From assembly GCF_033807715.1 (NCBI RefSeq), contig NC_084596.1:29896879-29960878 (forward strand): a stretch of DNA of 64,000 nt, written 5' to 3'. This DNA is from Cololabis saira. Taxonomy: Eukaryota; Chordata; Actinopteri; Beloniformes; Belonidae. Numbering within the stretch: position 1 is the stretch's first letter; each line of letters starts with the position of its first letter. Shown piece by piece: positions 38,656-51,514 of this stretch. The notes under the pieces are model-generated. The model had not been told where the DNA came from and did no database searches. It was given only the letters and a program-made list of their open reading frames with translations. Both the position numbers and the translations under genes were made by a program.

Positions 38656-38780
38656 AGGTGTCAGATAGCTCACTTGGTTGAGGGGGCAAATCTTACATGG
38701 AGGCTGCAATCCTCGTACAGATGGCAAGGTTCGACTCCTCGCCTGCGGCTCTTTGCTGTGTCTTCCCCCTCTTACTCTAC
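38656..38780 (+). mobile_element. tRNA-derived SINE directly upstream of an agap3 exon
   Basis: The RNA polymerase III promoter boxes of a tRNA are readable: box A TAGCTCACTTGG at 38,666-38,677 and box B GGTTCGACTCC at 38,728-38,738. After the tRNA-like part comes GCCTGCGGCTCTTTGCTG and a C/T-rich tract, as in common fish SINEs. It ends about 75 bases before the agap3 acceptor. It is not a functional tRNA gene, because the anticodon-arm region does not fold into a tRNA and the 3' part is SINE-like. Confidence 0.82.
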
Positions 38781-38833
38781 AGTTCCTGTTGCTCCAGCTT
38801 GTATGTGACCCTTCAGTGGGATGGCAGCACTAA

Positions 38834-39558
<725 letters not shown>

Positions 39559-39805
39559 TAACTGCTGAATTTTAAGCATCATCTAATCTATATATGACAG
39601 AGAATGTCCTCCGTGTACTTATTTATAACATTATAGCTATACTGCTGATATAACTCCAGTCAGAATACAGAATTATTATCTGATTGCTTTGTTTCAACCA
39701 GTTGCACCAAATGTAGTTGGTCAGTGAAGAAGCTCCTCTTCCAATGTCTCCAGAGCAACTGTAAGTCTGTGAGTCGAGAAGTCACCTTTTATAAACTTAC
39801 TCCAG

Positions 39806-40505
39806 TTTAGGTTTAGGTTTAGGTTTATTAAGGATCCCCATTAGCCGACGCACAAACGCCAGGCTAGTCTTCCTGGGGTCCTATTTAAAAAGTACAATAT
39901 AAACAACAATACACAATAACATACAATTCCAGTTACAAAACATACACAGATCAAATTGCAATTAAAAAGAGAAGAAAAGAAGAAAAAGAAAAGAATAAAT
40001 CACAGTTCCCAAAATGAAAACATAACACTATTAACTCTCCAATCTAAAAAATGACTTAACATGTTTTTTGAATGATTTCTTGTTTGGAATTCTCCTAAAT
40101 ATTTAAAGGAAGAGTGTTCCATGATGAAATTGCTCTATACACAACAGTGTTTTTCATTGAATTAGTTCTTGGTCTTGGTAATGTAAGTTGACGCTGAGTT
40201 GAAGCTCTGGTACTGTAATGATGAACATCTGCACTATAACTAATCTGATTTGAGAAGGCAGTGGGATGCCTGCTATGGATAATGTTTCGAATAAATAATA
40301 ATAAACTGGTAGATAACCTATGATTCACCTTCAGCCAACTGAGTTTCAACTCCAGTTTTAGGGCAACCGCATATTTCAAAACATTGCACTGAACTGTAAC
40401 AGTGTAGATGGTAATATTTATTCTTCTTTTAAATCTTGTCTCATAAAAATGTAATTGAATAAATAAAATAGTGTTCTTGCATATCAAATTATGCTTGGAT
40501 GACAT
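39806..40505 (-). mobile_element. LINE 3' fragment (CR1/L2/Rex1-like), minus strand
   Basis: The minus-strand frame at 40,095-40,505 encodes HHYSTRASTQRQLTLPRPRT and then YRAISSWNTLPLNI, the C-terminal region of a non-LTR reverse transcriptase (H-x-Y-x-T-R then W-N-x-L-P). Downstream on that strand is an A-rich 3' UTR that ends at 39,806-39,830 in three to four (AAACCT)n units. It is 5'-truncated. The adjacent fragment at 40.7-41.1 kb belongs to a different family, because its tail repeat differs. Confidence 0.72.
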
Positions 40506-40734
40506 CTATAAGCCAGTGTTGGAGGTAGTGCGGTAGCAGTTCAGCGTTTGTCGGGCAGGAAGAAAGATAACCCAACAAAAGATTTCAGGGGTTTCATTTT
40601 TTGCCTTTCCATATGAGATCTCTATAAAGACTCTTTAACAAAAGTAGAAGAAGCTACAAGATGCACTGAAGGTAAAGAGGAATGCCCAACAAGCAGAGCA
40701 TATCCTCTTTTGGCTGAATTTATGATTTCCATAT

Positions 40735-41135
40735 TTACATCCGTAGAGCACTGCAGCCTTTGCACAGCAGGTCCGTTGGTGTTTCTGCACGTTTTTTTGT
40801 TGTTTGTTTTTGCATTTTGATATACAGTTCTTGTTTGACTCTATAGAGGAATATCTTATTCTGTAAATCTGTACTCGAGGTACTTGCTACCTTCAATTTG
40901 ATAGCCATAGTATATTCTATAATGGAGCTTACAATACTATTATAGGATATAAGTGACAATGAATGAATGAATGAATGAATGAATGAATGAATGAATGAAT
41001 GAATGAATTTATTTTGAACATGTATATAAAAAATAAACAGTAACATCTTCATATGCACATAGGTTTGAAAAAGGAGTAGGAAGTAGTAAAAACTTTTTCC
41101 TAGTTCCTACTCCTTTAGAACTATGAATTTACATT
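40735..41135 (-). mobile_element. second LINE-like 3' fragment with (ATTC)n tract
   Basis: At 40,960-41,006 there are about 11 (GAAT)n units, followed on the plus strand by TTTATTTTGAACATGTATAT, GAAAAAGGAGTAGGAAGTAG and TAGTTCCTACTCCTTTAGAA. This order is familiar from the 3' end of fish L2-type elements transcribed on the minus strand. Sequence left of the repeat (40,735-40,955) is AT-rich and includes CAAATCTGTACTCGAGG and may be part of the same or another retroelement. Boundaries are approximate. Confidence 0.55.
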
Positions 41136-41595
41136 ATTGCTATTATTATATCTACACAATATCCATATAAATATAGTCTATATAAATACTACGTAAACAT
41201 GCCTATTACTACATAATTATCCATATAAGTATATAGAAAATATAAATATTACATAAATATTATATCAATATATAGAAAATACAAACATTATATAAATATA
41301 TATAAATATATACTATATAAACTACATAAATATCCCTATAAATATATATATATATATGCTACATACATAATAAATATATAACATATATTACATAATTATA
41401 ACTATCCCTCTCAACATATAATATAATATATAGTGGTATGTAAGTGTCTGTGGTTATGAAGAGAATACAATTTATTGTTTGGCTTCTGTTAAGTCCCACC
41501 TTGTCAACTTTTCGTTTTATTTGGACAACTTCACCATTAAAAGTTATCTGAATAAAGCAGCCAAATAATCTGAAGAGTGATTGTGTAGTTTATAA

Positions 41596-41862
<267 letters not shown>

Positions 41863-43572
41863 TAAAGGTGCTGCTTAATGAAGCAAACAGAGATTATAGA
41901 ATGAGAAGGCAGCACTGTCTCCTCTCCATTAGCTGCCATTTATTAGCTACCCACATCTCTGTAGTGGCGGTTCACACCACAAAATGCTCCATAAGGAGCA
42001 CCAGGGGTCCATAAATGCCAGCCTACTGAGCCAAAAACACAGTATTTTATGTCTGAGCATCAGTTTGTCCTGTAGACACCGATCACAGTGTCTGCTATAC
42101 CAGCATCTGGATTCATTGTATCTGTTATCTTCACCACAGCATGCTGTCCTGTGTCTATTGCTCACTGTAAAACAATAATTCATGGAAGGAGTGGCATCCG
42201 TGAAATCATTTTGCACTTACCTGATAATTGCTCTGACTTGTCATGGCTGTCACTTGACAGGCAAGTACTAATCAAGAAAAGATAATAAAGTCTGTGTCTT
42301 TTACCAAACTGCTGGTTTGTTTAGAGTCAATCACAGTTTAAAGGCAAAACCGTGGAGGTCTCTCAACGTACTTTATGAAACCAGTTTATTCCTGTTGCGT
42401 TCTAACAAGGAGGGTTTCAATGTGCATCTTTTAAATGATACTTTTCTGCCTCATCCTGTTCCTCTGAGGTACCGAGGAGGTTTTTTTTTTTTTTTTTAAT
42501 CTCTTGGTGACAGGTGAGACCTTCCATCCCAGTCTGACTAATGACCTGTTATGTGGCAGCGCAGGTAATTAAGCACACCGAGATGGTTAAACCCTGCCCT
42601 TAGAGCCAGAGCCTCAGGCCCTGAGCGACCCTGTCACGTATCCATCACACAGGGCCAGGTCATAACTCTATCTGTCACAGAAAAGACTGTCTGCAGGCTC
42701 TCGCTGGTGGTATCTTACTCTTATAATATAGCTTCATAACTTTGTAAGGACAAATGAATAGAGAGAATAAGCTGCTGTGTCCCCTTTGCTGCTGCAGATA
42801 CAGCCACATTGTTAGATGTATTTTGTGAGCTTATGTGTTCAAGCAGTAACACAACATCCCATTAATATCGGCTCTATAGGCAGCAGACCTGCTTGTGTCT
42901 AGTTATATTTATTTGTGAAGTAGATACTGGGGAAGCTCTTGGTCTTGAATAATACTTTAACAGATGTCACCTTAGATGAAGTAGTAATCCAGTGCTGATA
43001 ATACATAGAGCGATCACAACCAGTAGTAGCATCTGTGGTAAATTAAATGCATATTAGTTCCTAGGCTCGGGTAGAAGAAACAACATAAAAGTAAGACTGT
43101 GGGAAAGTTGAGATTTATTTTATCTTGGAATTTTTTTGTACAGAAAATTGGCTAATTAGCAATATGTTTTGATTTAATGTTTTGGCCGTTATTCAGATTA
43201 TGTTTCCTGTAAAGGCACTTTTCTTAAAAGAAATACCAGGGTGACTCCTCCTACTCTTATTATTTGGGTTGGTATTTGATCCAAAGTAACTGAGTAAAGA
43301 ATCCTTTGGTAGTGCAATTTTGGCAACTTAGTCCTTGCATACGGTGTTTTGCGCCACTCTTTGTTTTCCACACATCTCTGCAGTGGAAGTACTTCCACTG
43401 CAAAATGCAATTTACAGTTTTCAAGCACAATTTCCACAAAAGGGGAAAAACAAAACAAAGAATCTAAATAGTATACCTATAAACTTGTGTAGCTTTTGGC
43501 AAAGTTGGCCGTTTTGCATCAAAATGTCAGTCAAGTGAAGAGCATCTTCACGATAACATCTTTGGTGGAGCC

Positions 43573-43573
<1 letters not shown>

Positions 43574-43605
<32 letters not shown>
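43574..43605. repeat. (CA)n microsatellite
   Basis: About 16 uninterrupted CA units in an agap3 intron. Confidence 0.95.
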
Positions 43606-43608
<3 letters not shown>

Positions 43609-46489
43609 AGTCTTCGGTCAATCACAATCAGATTCGTTGCAGTTCCTCTAACGAGTGCTACAAAAGCTACTCCATCTCCATTGACTCACATGTTAAAATT
43701 TCTAACTTGAGAGCAGAAATAACCATATTTACAGCCTGATTAAAAAAAAAAACAACAACAACAAAAAAAAAAAAAACATTTTGGTTTCAATTCTTCAATG
43801 GGTCACATGACTGAATGCTTCTTCCATTGTTTTATGCAGCCTATGCTGTGAACGGAAGGCAGTTTTTCATGCTACATGAAGTTACTTATCCAGACTTGAA
43901 CAGATGCCAGCATTAGTTTTGAGGCAAGTCTCTAATAAAATAGGCTTTCCAGCTGGATGTTAAGTAGCTAAGTAAATAGTTTGCTGAAGAGATTAGCCAC
44001 ATTGCACGTTTTGCATTCCACCAAAGACGTGTTATTGCAAAGATGCTCTTATGTGAATGATATTTTGATTGAAAATGGTGAATGTCAGCAAAAATGACAC
44101 GAGTTTGCAGGCACGAAATAATCGTATACTTTTCATGTAAAAAGAAATACAAATATAATTAATTTTAGCTGAAAAGAAAGATTCCTGTATAAAGATTGTA
44201 AGGAGATAGTTTTGGGCCTTCATCATTTACCATCATGTCATCAGGGGACAGTCTCATTAACACATGTAACCATGCATATTGAAATATTGTCGTTTCTTTT
44301 TCTTGACCTTGATCTATACAAGAAAAATAAGAAAGAACTCACTGCATTTTATATCTTCCAGAGATTGATAAAAAAGCAAATGAGCCTCACTTAATTGCAC
44401 ACCTTAAATACACAAAATCATCAGTGACGAAGAGCTGTTCAGTGAACGGAAACGGTTCGCTAAAAGTGTTGTCTCATTTATCGTTTGCTAACAAACAGTC
44501 GTTGAAAATTGTACCTCTTGAATCAATCCCGTGCTCTCCGGCCACTTCGGACCTGAATGATGGCCTACAGTTGTTTATTGAATGGTACAGTATCTGCGCT
44601 CAAGTGCTCCACTGTGGACCTGATGAAAGATTATTGATGCCGATTCCTCCCCCTGCCACCGTCAGTCCTACGTCGCCTGGAGAGGGAAAGTTCTTCACTG
44701 TCTTAAAAATCCGATGTTATCCTGCAGCAACATCTCCATTAGCTTTCACTGTCAAACAATAAATCTTATTTGCAGGATAACTAATCTTTTAACGGGGGAA
44801 AAAACAAGCGTTTAAATTTAACATATAGACACTGATGATGCAGGTTAATTCAATTCAAATTGTTGAATTAACTAATTCCAACCCACCTAATTGGTTATTT
44901 TGGGGATTTATTGTCTCCCTGCCATTAAATCTGAGTCTCTCTCATACTCAATTTTCTTAACGTGAACGCAGCACATATGCAAGGATTTTAATTGTGTCAC
45001 AGTGCTGACATGTAGCAGCTTTGTGATGGCACCCAGCCAGGCAGTATATGGCTGCTGACTCCCGCTAAACATTAGTGACACCTAATCTAAACGATTCAGT
45101 AACTACCTGGGTATCAACTTGGTGTCTGATTGAATGTCTCCTGCAACACTAGTTTTACCTCTTGCATTTTTGAGATTTAACTTAAAAGCATTCATCCACA
45201 AGATTGGTTTGGCTTGTGATATTCGGGACATAAGAGCACGATATATAGATTTGTCGTACGCAGATCAGCGCAGCAGTGAAATTAATGGTATATGTCAGAA
45301 TGATTGCAGGCGTCATAATTGAAGGCTGTGTAATGTAATGTGTGTGTGTATTTGTGTTGTTGTGACCTGATCACCTGTTTCTATACACTCCAAAATTCTG
45401 GTAAGCCTTAATATATAGTAGACCTCTTTTGTCAAGTTTATGTTTATAATTCATTTTTTTCTTAATAACTATCAAAAGAGGGATAAAGCATTTCAAAAAT
45501 GTTTGCTAATGATCAATTTCTTGTTGATATATACATAAATAGGTCACACGATCACCTGTTTTTAGATGAAATAACTAAGATTATGAGGACTGGATTACAA
45601 AATATGTTATAAAACGGTTGTATTTATGCATAATCTATCATTTTATTATGCTTTCTGAATGTATGTGAATATTGTACATTGTTAATAACTGTGTTGTAAC
45701 TCATTCTCAGAATGCTGCACCATAAAGTTTTGTCCGTCCACAGAAAGCAGAGCTCACATCGGAGCAGGCTACAGTTAAATTAGCTCTGATAAATTTGTGG
45801 GAGCTCTGCTTTGTGGCTGATCTCTGCTGTCAGCATACTGCAAGGGAGCTGTTGTTTTAATTAGCACCTGGAAGTCTTTGTGTTTTGCAGTTCACCTCTA
45901 ATTGCTTGGCATGTTTGCGATAGCAAACGCTACAGATTATTTTGACAGATACTGTGGGAGAGGTCCAACAGCCAGCTATTATCCTTACCTTCCTATAGCC
46001 CACACACTCCAAACGAAACACACGGGTGCACACCGGTTCTCATTTTTTGGGGGGTAGGGGGTTGTCCTGGAGCGTGGACGGATGTGGACGGCTATCCCTC
46101 ACTGACGGGGGCCTCTCACTGTCACCCTCTGCAGCCTCTGAGCCGCCCTCGGCCACGGGCGGGTAATAGCTCTGATGAGAGCCCTCCACTTTGTTTCAGA
46201 AATAATTTGCCGCTCCTGCCGCCTGCAGGGGGTGCGTGGTAATAAAAATGAATCACACCGCTAACCTCTCCAAACCGGGCCCCGCTGCCTGTTTTAACCC
46301 CTTCTGCTCCCTCAGTCTCTTTTGTGGCTAACAATATCAGCGCTGTGGCCACAAGACTTGTTTTTGAGAGTTGACCGCGCTGCCCCCTCCACCAAAAACA
46401 CAGAGCAACACGTCTGTGCTACTCAGGGGTTAGTAGTGCCGGAGCACCGGCTCTCTGAAGACATTTTTTACGAATGGCTTGCCTTACCA

Positions 46490-46650
46490 GGAGCCCCGGT
46501 GGAGGGAGAGTAATTAATTAAGACAAATGAGTGATTGGGTCTTCCCATGTCCTCTCCACTTCTCCCTCCAAATGGAACCCACAGGTCAGTAATTAGGCCT
46601 GCGTGGGAGAAGTGCCACCTCGGCCACTAATTGCCCTCATACCACCTTGT
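46490..46650. promoter_or_regulatory. candidate conserved non-coding block, TAATTA-rich
   Basis: GAGTAATTAATTAAGAC, GTCAGTAATTAGGCC and CCACTAATTGCCC occur within 130 bases, next to GGAGCCCCGGTGGAGGG. The mixture of GC-rich sequence with clustered TAATTA cores is typical of developmental enhancers. Function is inferred. Confidence 0.3.
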
Positions 46651-48252
46651 CTCGGGGCAAAAGTGGACAGAGCAAGGACTGCTTAATTACACAGAGACCC
46701 TTTTAAGGATACAACTTACGTTTAGTATTGTAAAAAATGTTGTAGTACAGCTTGTGCCTGATGACCTGAAGACTGAAGAATTCCAATTAGTTTTTATGAA
46801 ATTTTGCACTCTGCGAAGCAGGCTGGACACTTAAACGGGCCGTGCGTAATCGTCCCCTCAGCTTTGTATGAGAAGCGAGGGTTCAGCAGGGGTTAACAGC
46901 ATGAGCGTTTAAGGGTGTTAGTCTTGCTGGCACACAAACACAGACACTCCATCATGAGGAGTCTGACAACCTCATTAATGTCACAATATATTCAGCTCAT
47001 CCCTCTGCTCGCCTACAGCACCCAGATGCTCTCCCACTGGCCTCCCTATTGAGCTCAACAACCTTTTGAATTCTGGTCATCTGTTCAAGGCCACGCTCTG
47101 GACGAGAGGAACATGGGATCTATTTCGCACGTAAAAAAATATGTGGCTTCATTCTTTGGGAGCTGTTGTTGTTGGAGCGGATTGAAGCAGATCTACACTG
47201 TAACCCAGCAGACCACGGGAGGCCTTATTTGGCACTTTTGCTGTGGCGTTTACTGTGTTGCTCCTTCATTTCTCGCCCTTAGCAACCTTTGATGCTTTGG
47301 GGCCCAGTTTTCTCTCCCTGTTTTGTGCACTTTCTTTTTTTTTTTTTTGCCCCTCTGTCATTCCCCTCTCAGCCCCCTCTCTGTGTTTCTGCTGCTGTCC
47401 CTCTTCCTCGCTCTCTGCTCTTCCCTCCCTGCAGTTTGTGGAAGTGAAGCCGCTGGCTGCATGGGAATCAGCCGCATAAAAGTCGCCCACCCCCCACTGT
47501 GAAGTCTGTTCACAGTGGTGAAACCCCAAAAACCCCCACCGCCACCGCTTGCCCTTCCACCACCGTCACCATTCCCCCGCTTCAGTGCATCTGTTTGATG
47601 TATCCACAGTGACTATGGATGCTCGTGGAGGAGTAGGAGGAGCCGGGGAAGCTTTGATAGTTCAGAAGGACCCTGTGAGTGTTTGAAAGATGGGCGAGTG
47701 GTGGGACGGACATCCTCCTCTTCCTATGGACCAATGCACCCTTATTGCAGACAGTCACATTGGTCATTCTGTTGCTCATCCCCACTGGCTCCACCTCCTC
47801 CGTCTCAGTTTCCCTTCCCTTCCTATAAATTCCTGTTCGCCTTTGTCTTTCAGGCTTGACTAATTATCCTTGTTTGTCCCTCTTTATTTGAATTCAGTCA
47901 TGTGTTTTTGACTCCGTGGGCTGGGTTTAGGAGAATCATTCTGCCATTTGCCACTTAATTAAGTCAGGGTCAGAATCCATTGCTCAACAGAGAGCTGGAG
48001 GGACAGAGCTCTAATAGAATTATAAAAGAGGCCTTTCTCTACTGTTAGGGGTGCCTTTATCTCAGCAGGCTCTGCATAGGCAAATGAAAGGGGACACCAG
48101 CTTTACACAGGAATCCCATTTCCACTTTAAACTCAGGGAGTGTTTTGATGTTTGCCCAGAATTTCATTTCCATCAAAGTGAATGAAAGTTAGATTATGAG
48201 CATGTGGTGAGATAACTGAATGATGTAGCGAACTTGCAGTTAAAACGCTGCT

Positions 48253-48254
<2 letters not shown>

Positions 48255-48290
<36 letters not shown>
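48255..48290. repeat. poly(T) run, 36 bases
   Basis: An uninterrupted T36, possibly the tail of a minus-strand retroposed sequence, although no recognisable body lies beside it. Confidence 0.9.
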
Positions 48291-48292
<2 letters not shown>

Positions 48293-50174
48293 TGAAAGAA
48301 AGTAGTACAGGCATTTTTATTGGGAACTTAAAGCTCCCCTCTGTCCCCTGAGCAACAGAGACATTCAGAGCAAGTATGTGCTCAAGCCTGGATGGGGAAA
48401 TTGGTGTCTGAGCTTAGAAACCTGTGTGTTTGTGTGTATAGCAGTACCCATCAGTTCAATTTCCTAAATATCCCCCCATGCTGAGAAAATTCACTCTCCT
48501 TTCCCCTCTCCGTCTCCTCTCCTGCTCTGTCCCATGCTTTGACATGCTAAATCTGCTGATTTTATTTTTCTTCCTCCTGTGGTGAGGAAGTGTCCTTTTC
48601 AAGGATCTCAGTTTCCCCCCTAACTGTCTAAACCCTACCTCTGTTTGGATTGTTTTTCTATCTCACACAAAAGACAGAGGCGGGATTACCACATCACTTC
48701 CTTTTTATATTCAGTTTTTCAAGTGTGCAGCAGTTGGGAGATTTAAAAAAAAATATCTGCTTGGCTGCATTTGCCTTTTTTTTCCCCTCCTTTTTTTTTT
48801 TTTTTAACTCAGGTCGACCTTTTAGAAAGTCCAGTGAATTTGTTGAATTTAAAGCTCAGCATCAGCAGCAAATGGGGCCTTTTCCTGCGGGTCTTTAGAG
48901 CCTTTTTTTCTTCTTCTTTTTAGCGAAGGCTAAGTGTCCTCAGTGCTCCTTTCTGAGATGTTGACGTCCTCTTAATGGCTCTCCTCAGCCTTTTTGTTTC
49001 ACATCTTGGTGCTAACTTTCTGCCTCATTTAGCTCATATCAATTCACTGGGCTCTACAGACTCAACATCTCATTTTGGTCGAGTTTTCTGAAACAAACTT
49101 TGGACAACAGCTCTTACTGGTTGTTGTTTTTTTTCTTTTCTTTTTTCTTCTTTTTTAGCCGACACTCGGGTCTTTGTAAAGGTTGTAGAGCTTTGCCGTG
49201 CAGATTACGGTAGGATTTACAGTTTTCAGACGGTTCTAAATCCTAAATCACGCTTGTTTTTAAAGTCTCCCCCCGGAAATACTGGTGGAGGGGGGGTGGG
49301 ACGGCCCCTTCCTGCTCTGTGCCATCCACTGGTTTTGAGCCCAATTGATTTGCTAACAGGCTTGTCCTCACATAATAACTGAATGGGGAAGGATGGAGGT
49401 TTTACACCATAAAACTTTGAGTGACTACAATTGCCTGCTATTAGGGCTGTATTGTTGTTCACATAATACCCCTTTTCTTAAGAGAAGGTCTCTGTATAGT
49501 GCAGCCAGCTGTAAGACTTTCTCCTACACATTTTCTACTGAGGTCATAACAAAAATGTGCCCACGTGCATGTCAGTGTAGCAGCTTTAAACCTATTTTAA
49601 GATGCAAGTTAAGTTGCTTTATGAACCTCAAGTGGTGTTTTTGGACTTAATCAATCTAGTTGGGAGCTGATAAAGCCCGTCCTCTCCTTCTTTCACTTGT
49701 TTTACGTAAGTACATGATACTTAGGTCAGGTGCCAGGCTCCCTGCTGAAAGACAGACTGCTCTGTGAAGTGAGCCTGGCAGTCTGAGGAGAGTTGCTGTC
49801 TGTGCTACGTCGGCAGGCTTGACACCTGGCTGCTAAGGTGTATGTAGGAGATAAAGATGAGTGGCGATTATTGAGCTGTTTACTATTGTTGCTAATGGCT
49901 GCTGTGCTTAAATAGCGTCATGGAGATGGATTTATCAGGTGATTTCACACTGGTTAGAAGAAATGTATACAGGTCTCCACCTGTATTCATGCTGGAGATA
50001 GACTTGACCTACTTTCAGTGAAGACTTCCAGTGCAGGTTAAATGCATAAGGGAGTCAGCCTCTTCACTTATCCAACTTGAACTAAGAACATTGAAAAGGT
50101 CAATAGCAGGAAGCTTGCCTTCAAAGTAAAAGTCATATCTTTTGAAGAGGTAGTTTTATGCAATGTTGCGAGTC

Positions 50175-50872
50175 TAAGGCCACGTTTACACGTAGCCGGG
50201 TATTTACAAAAACAGATATTTTCCCCTCTACGTTTTCAAAAATATCCTCGTTTACACGGACCGGCATGAAAACGCTGTTAATGTCATGCCAGCCAATCAG
50301 AATCCTGGAAAAACATCAACAAATGACACGTGTAACTTCCAGTTAAGGTTGATTTGTGGTTCCGCGTTACACCAACGCAGAGCCTACGGCGTAGGGTATG
50401 TGGCGACGCACACCGTACGGCGCGCATCGCCGCGTACCCTACGCCGTAGGCTCTGCGTCGATTTAACGCGGGACCATAAATCAGGCTTTACTTCCAAGAC
50501 GGAACGAGAGTCAATTCGTTTGGAGTGACAGAGAAGTGGAGTTACTTTTAAGTGTGACTTTAGAATATAAAACAGGTAAAATACAAGAAAATATTGACGG
50601 TGGCCAAACTAAGCACAGGTCGCACACATGACGCTGGTGAGTTTCTGGTGCATAATGTGACGTTCTGAAGCTTAAATCTCCGTTTTCCTCTGTTTTCCTC
50701 CATTTTCCTCCGTTTTCCTCTGTTTAGACGCAAACGTGAAAATGGAGTTTTTGAAAATCTCCACTTTGGCCGGAGTTTTCAGAAATTATCGTTTTTGGGG
50801 GCTTGGGGGTGTAAACGAACGGCCAAAACGCATGAAAACGCCTCCGTTTTTGCTCCGTATAAACGGGGCCTA
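50175..50872 (-). mobile_element. 0.7-kb MITE, copy 2 (reverse orientation to copy 1)
   Basis: The termini are CTAAGGCCACGTTTACACG and TATAAACGGGGCCTAAG. Internally it repeats copy 1 (9232-9936) in reverse complement, for example AGCCAATCAGAATCCTGG, CAACAAATGACACGTGT, GACGGTGGCCAAACTAAG and GGCCAAAACGCATGAAAACG. It has an extra tandem of TTTTCCTC-G/T units near 50,685-50,725. No transposase is present. Confidence 0.87.
50351..50484. repeat. long hairpin nested in MITE copy 2, 24-bp perfect arms
   Basis: The 24-base arm at 50,375-50,398 (ACGCAGAGCCTACGG then CGTAGGGTA) is the exact reverse complement of 50,435-50,458, with a 36-base GC-rich loop that is itself partly self-complementary. Outside the arms GGTTCCGCGTTA and TAACGCGGGACC pair further. 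If transcribed within the agap3 pre-mRNA it would fold into a stable stem. It is probably a small palindromic MITE inserted in the larger one. Confidence 0.9.
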
Positions 50873-51175
50873 AGTGCTGCGGCTCATCTGTCACACTTCA
50901 TATAATCATCAACTTTTGTTATTGATTGTTTACTTTCTTTGGTATTTTGTATAAGTCTTATGAGGAGCCAGACTTGGGGAAAAAGCTGATTTGCACTGAG
51001 GGACCAGTGCTGCATTTCTCTGAACTTGGCTGTTTTTTCTTTTATGCAGGCCAGGTGATAAATGTATATACAGTGTTGTCTCTTTTCAAATGTATTACTA
51101 CATCCAAGACTCTTAAAAATCATACACACTTTACACAAGTCATTTTACTAATAGTAAATGATTTCATGGAGACTC

Positions 51176-51514
51176 TTAAAGGAGCATGAGGCAGGATTGA
51201 GGCAGGATTTATGAAAAAAATGTGTATACGTTTTAAGTTTTCTAGTAATAATGTCAGATGAAGCGTTCCAAACCAAAAAGAATGATTCCTCTAGTGTATC
51301 TCTCCGTTGCCTTGAACAGGCTGTGTGCTGCAAAATGTGCTGCAATTCCGGGCCGGAATTTCCCGCGCTGGGCTGCGGATGTGACTTCACATGACGCTGC
51401 ATGCGAGTTCTCCCGTGCCGGTTTCGCTGTTGGCTGCAGTACCCCCGACGGCCGTCGTGGCGAAGGTGGCGCTAATGAGTCTCATTTCTTAAAAGGAGCC
51501 TCATGCTCCTTTAA
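51176..51514. mobile_element. MITE at TTAA target with exact inverted ends, 339 bp
   Basis: TTAAAGGAGCATGAGGC at the left is matched exactly by GCCTCATGCTCCTTTAA at the right. The outer four bases on both sides are TTAA, the target duplicated by piggyBac-type transposases. The interior is GC-rich on the right half and has no transposase. The exact ends suggest a fairly recent insertion compared with the TTAA element at 27.9 kb. Confidence 0.9.

Noticed and set aside
38656..38740. Possible tRNA gene with A and B boxes.
   Set aside because: The box spacing and 3' sequence are those of a tRNA-derived SINE, and no plausible cloverleaf anticodon arm is seen.
44424..44762. A 112-codon open frame in the large agap3 intron.
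   Set aside because: No domain is recognised. The sequence looks like unique non-coding DNA, and the frame length is not remarkable for 11 kb.
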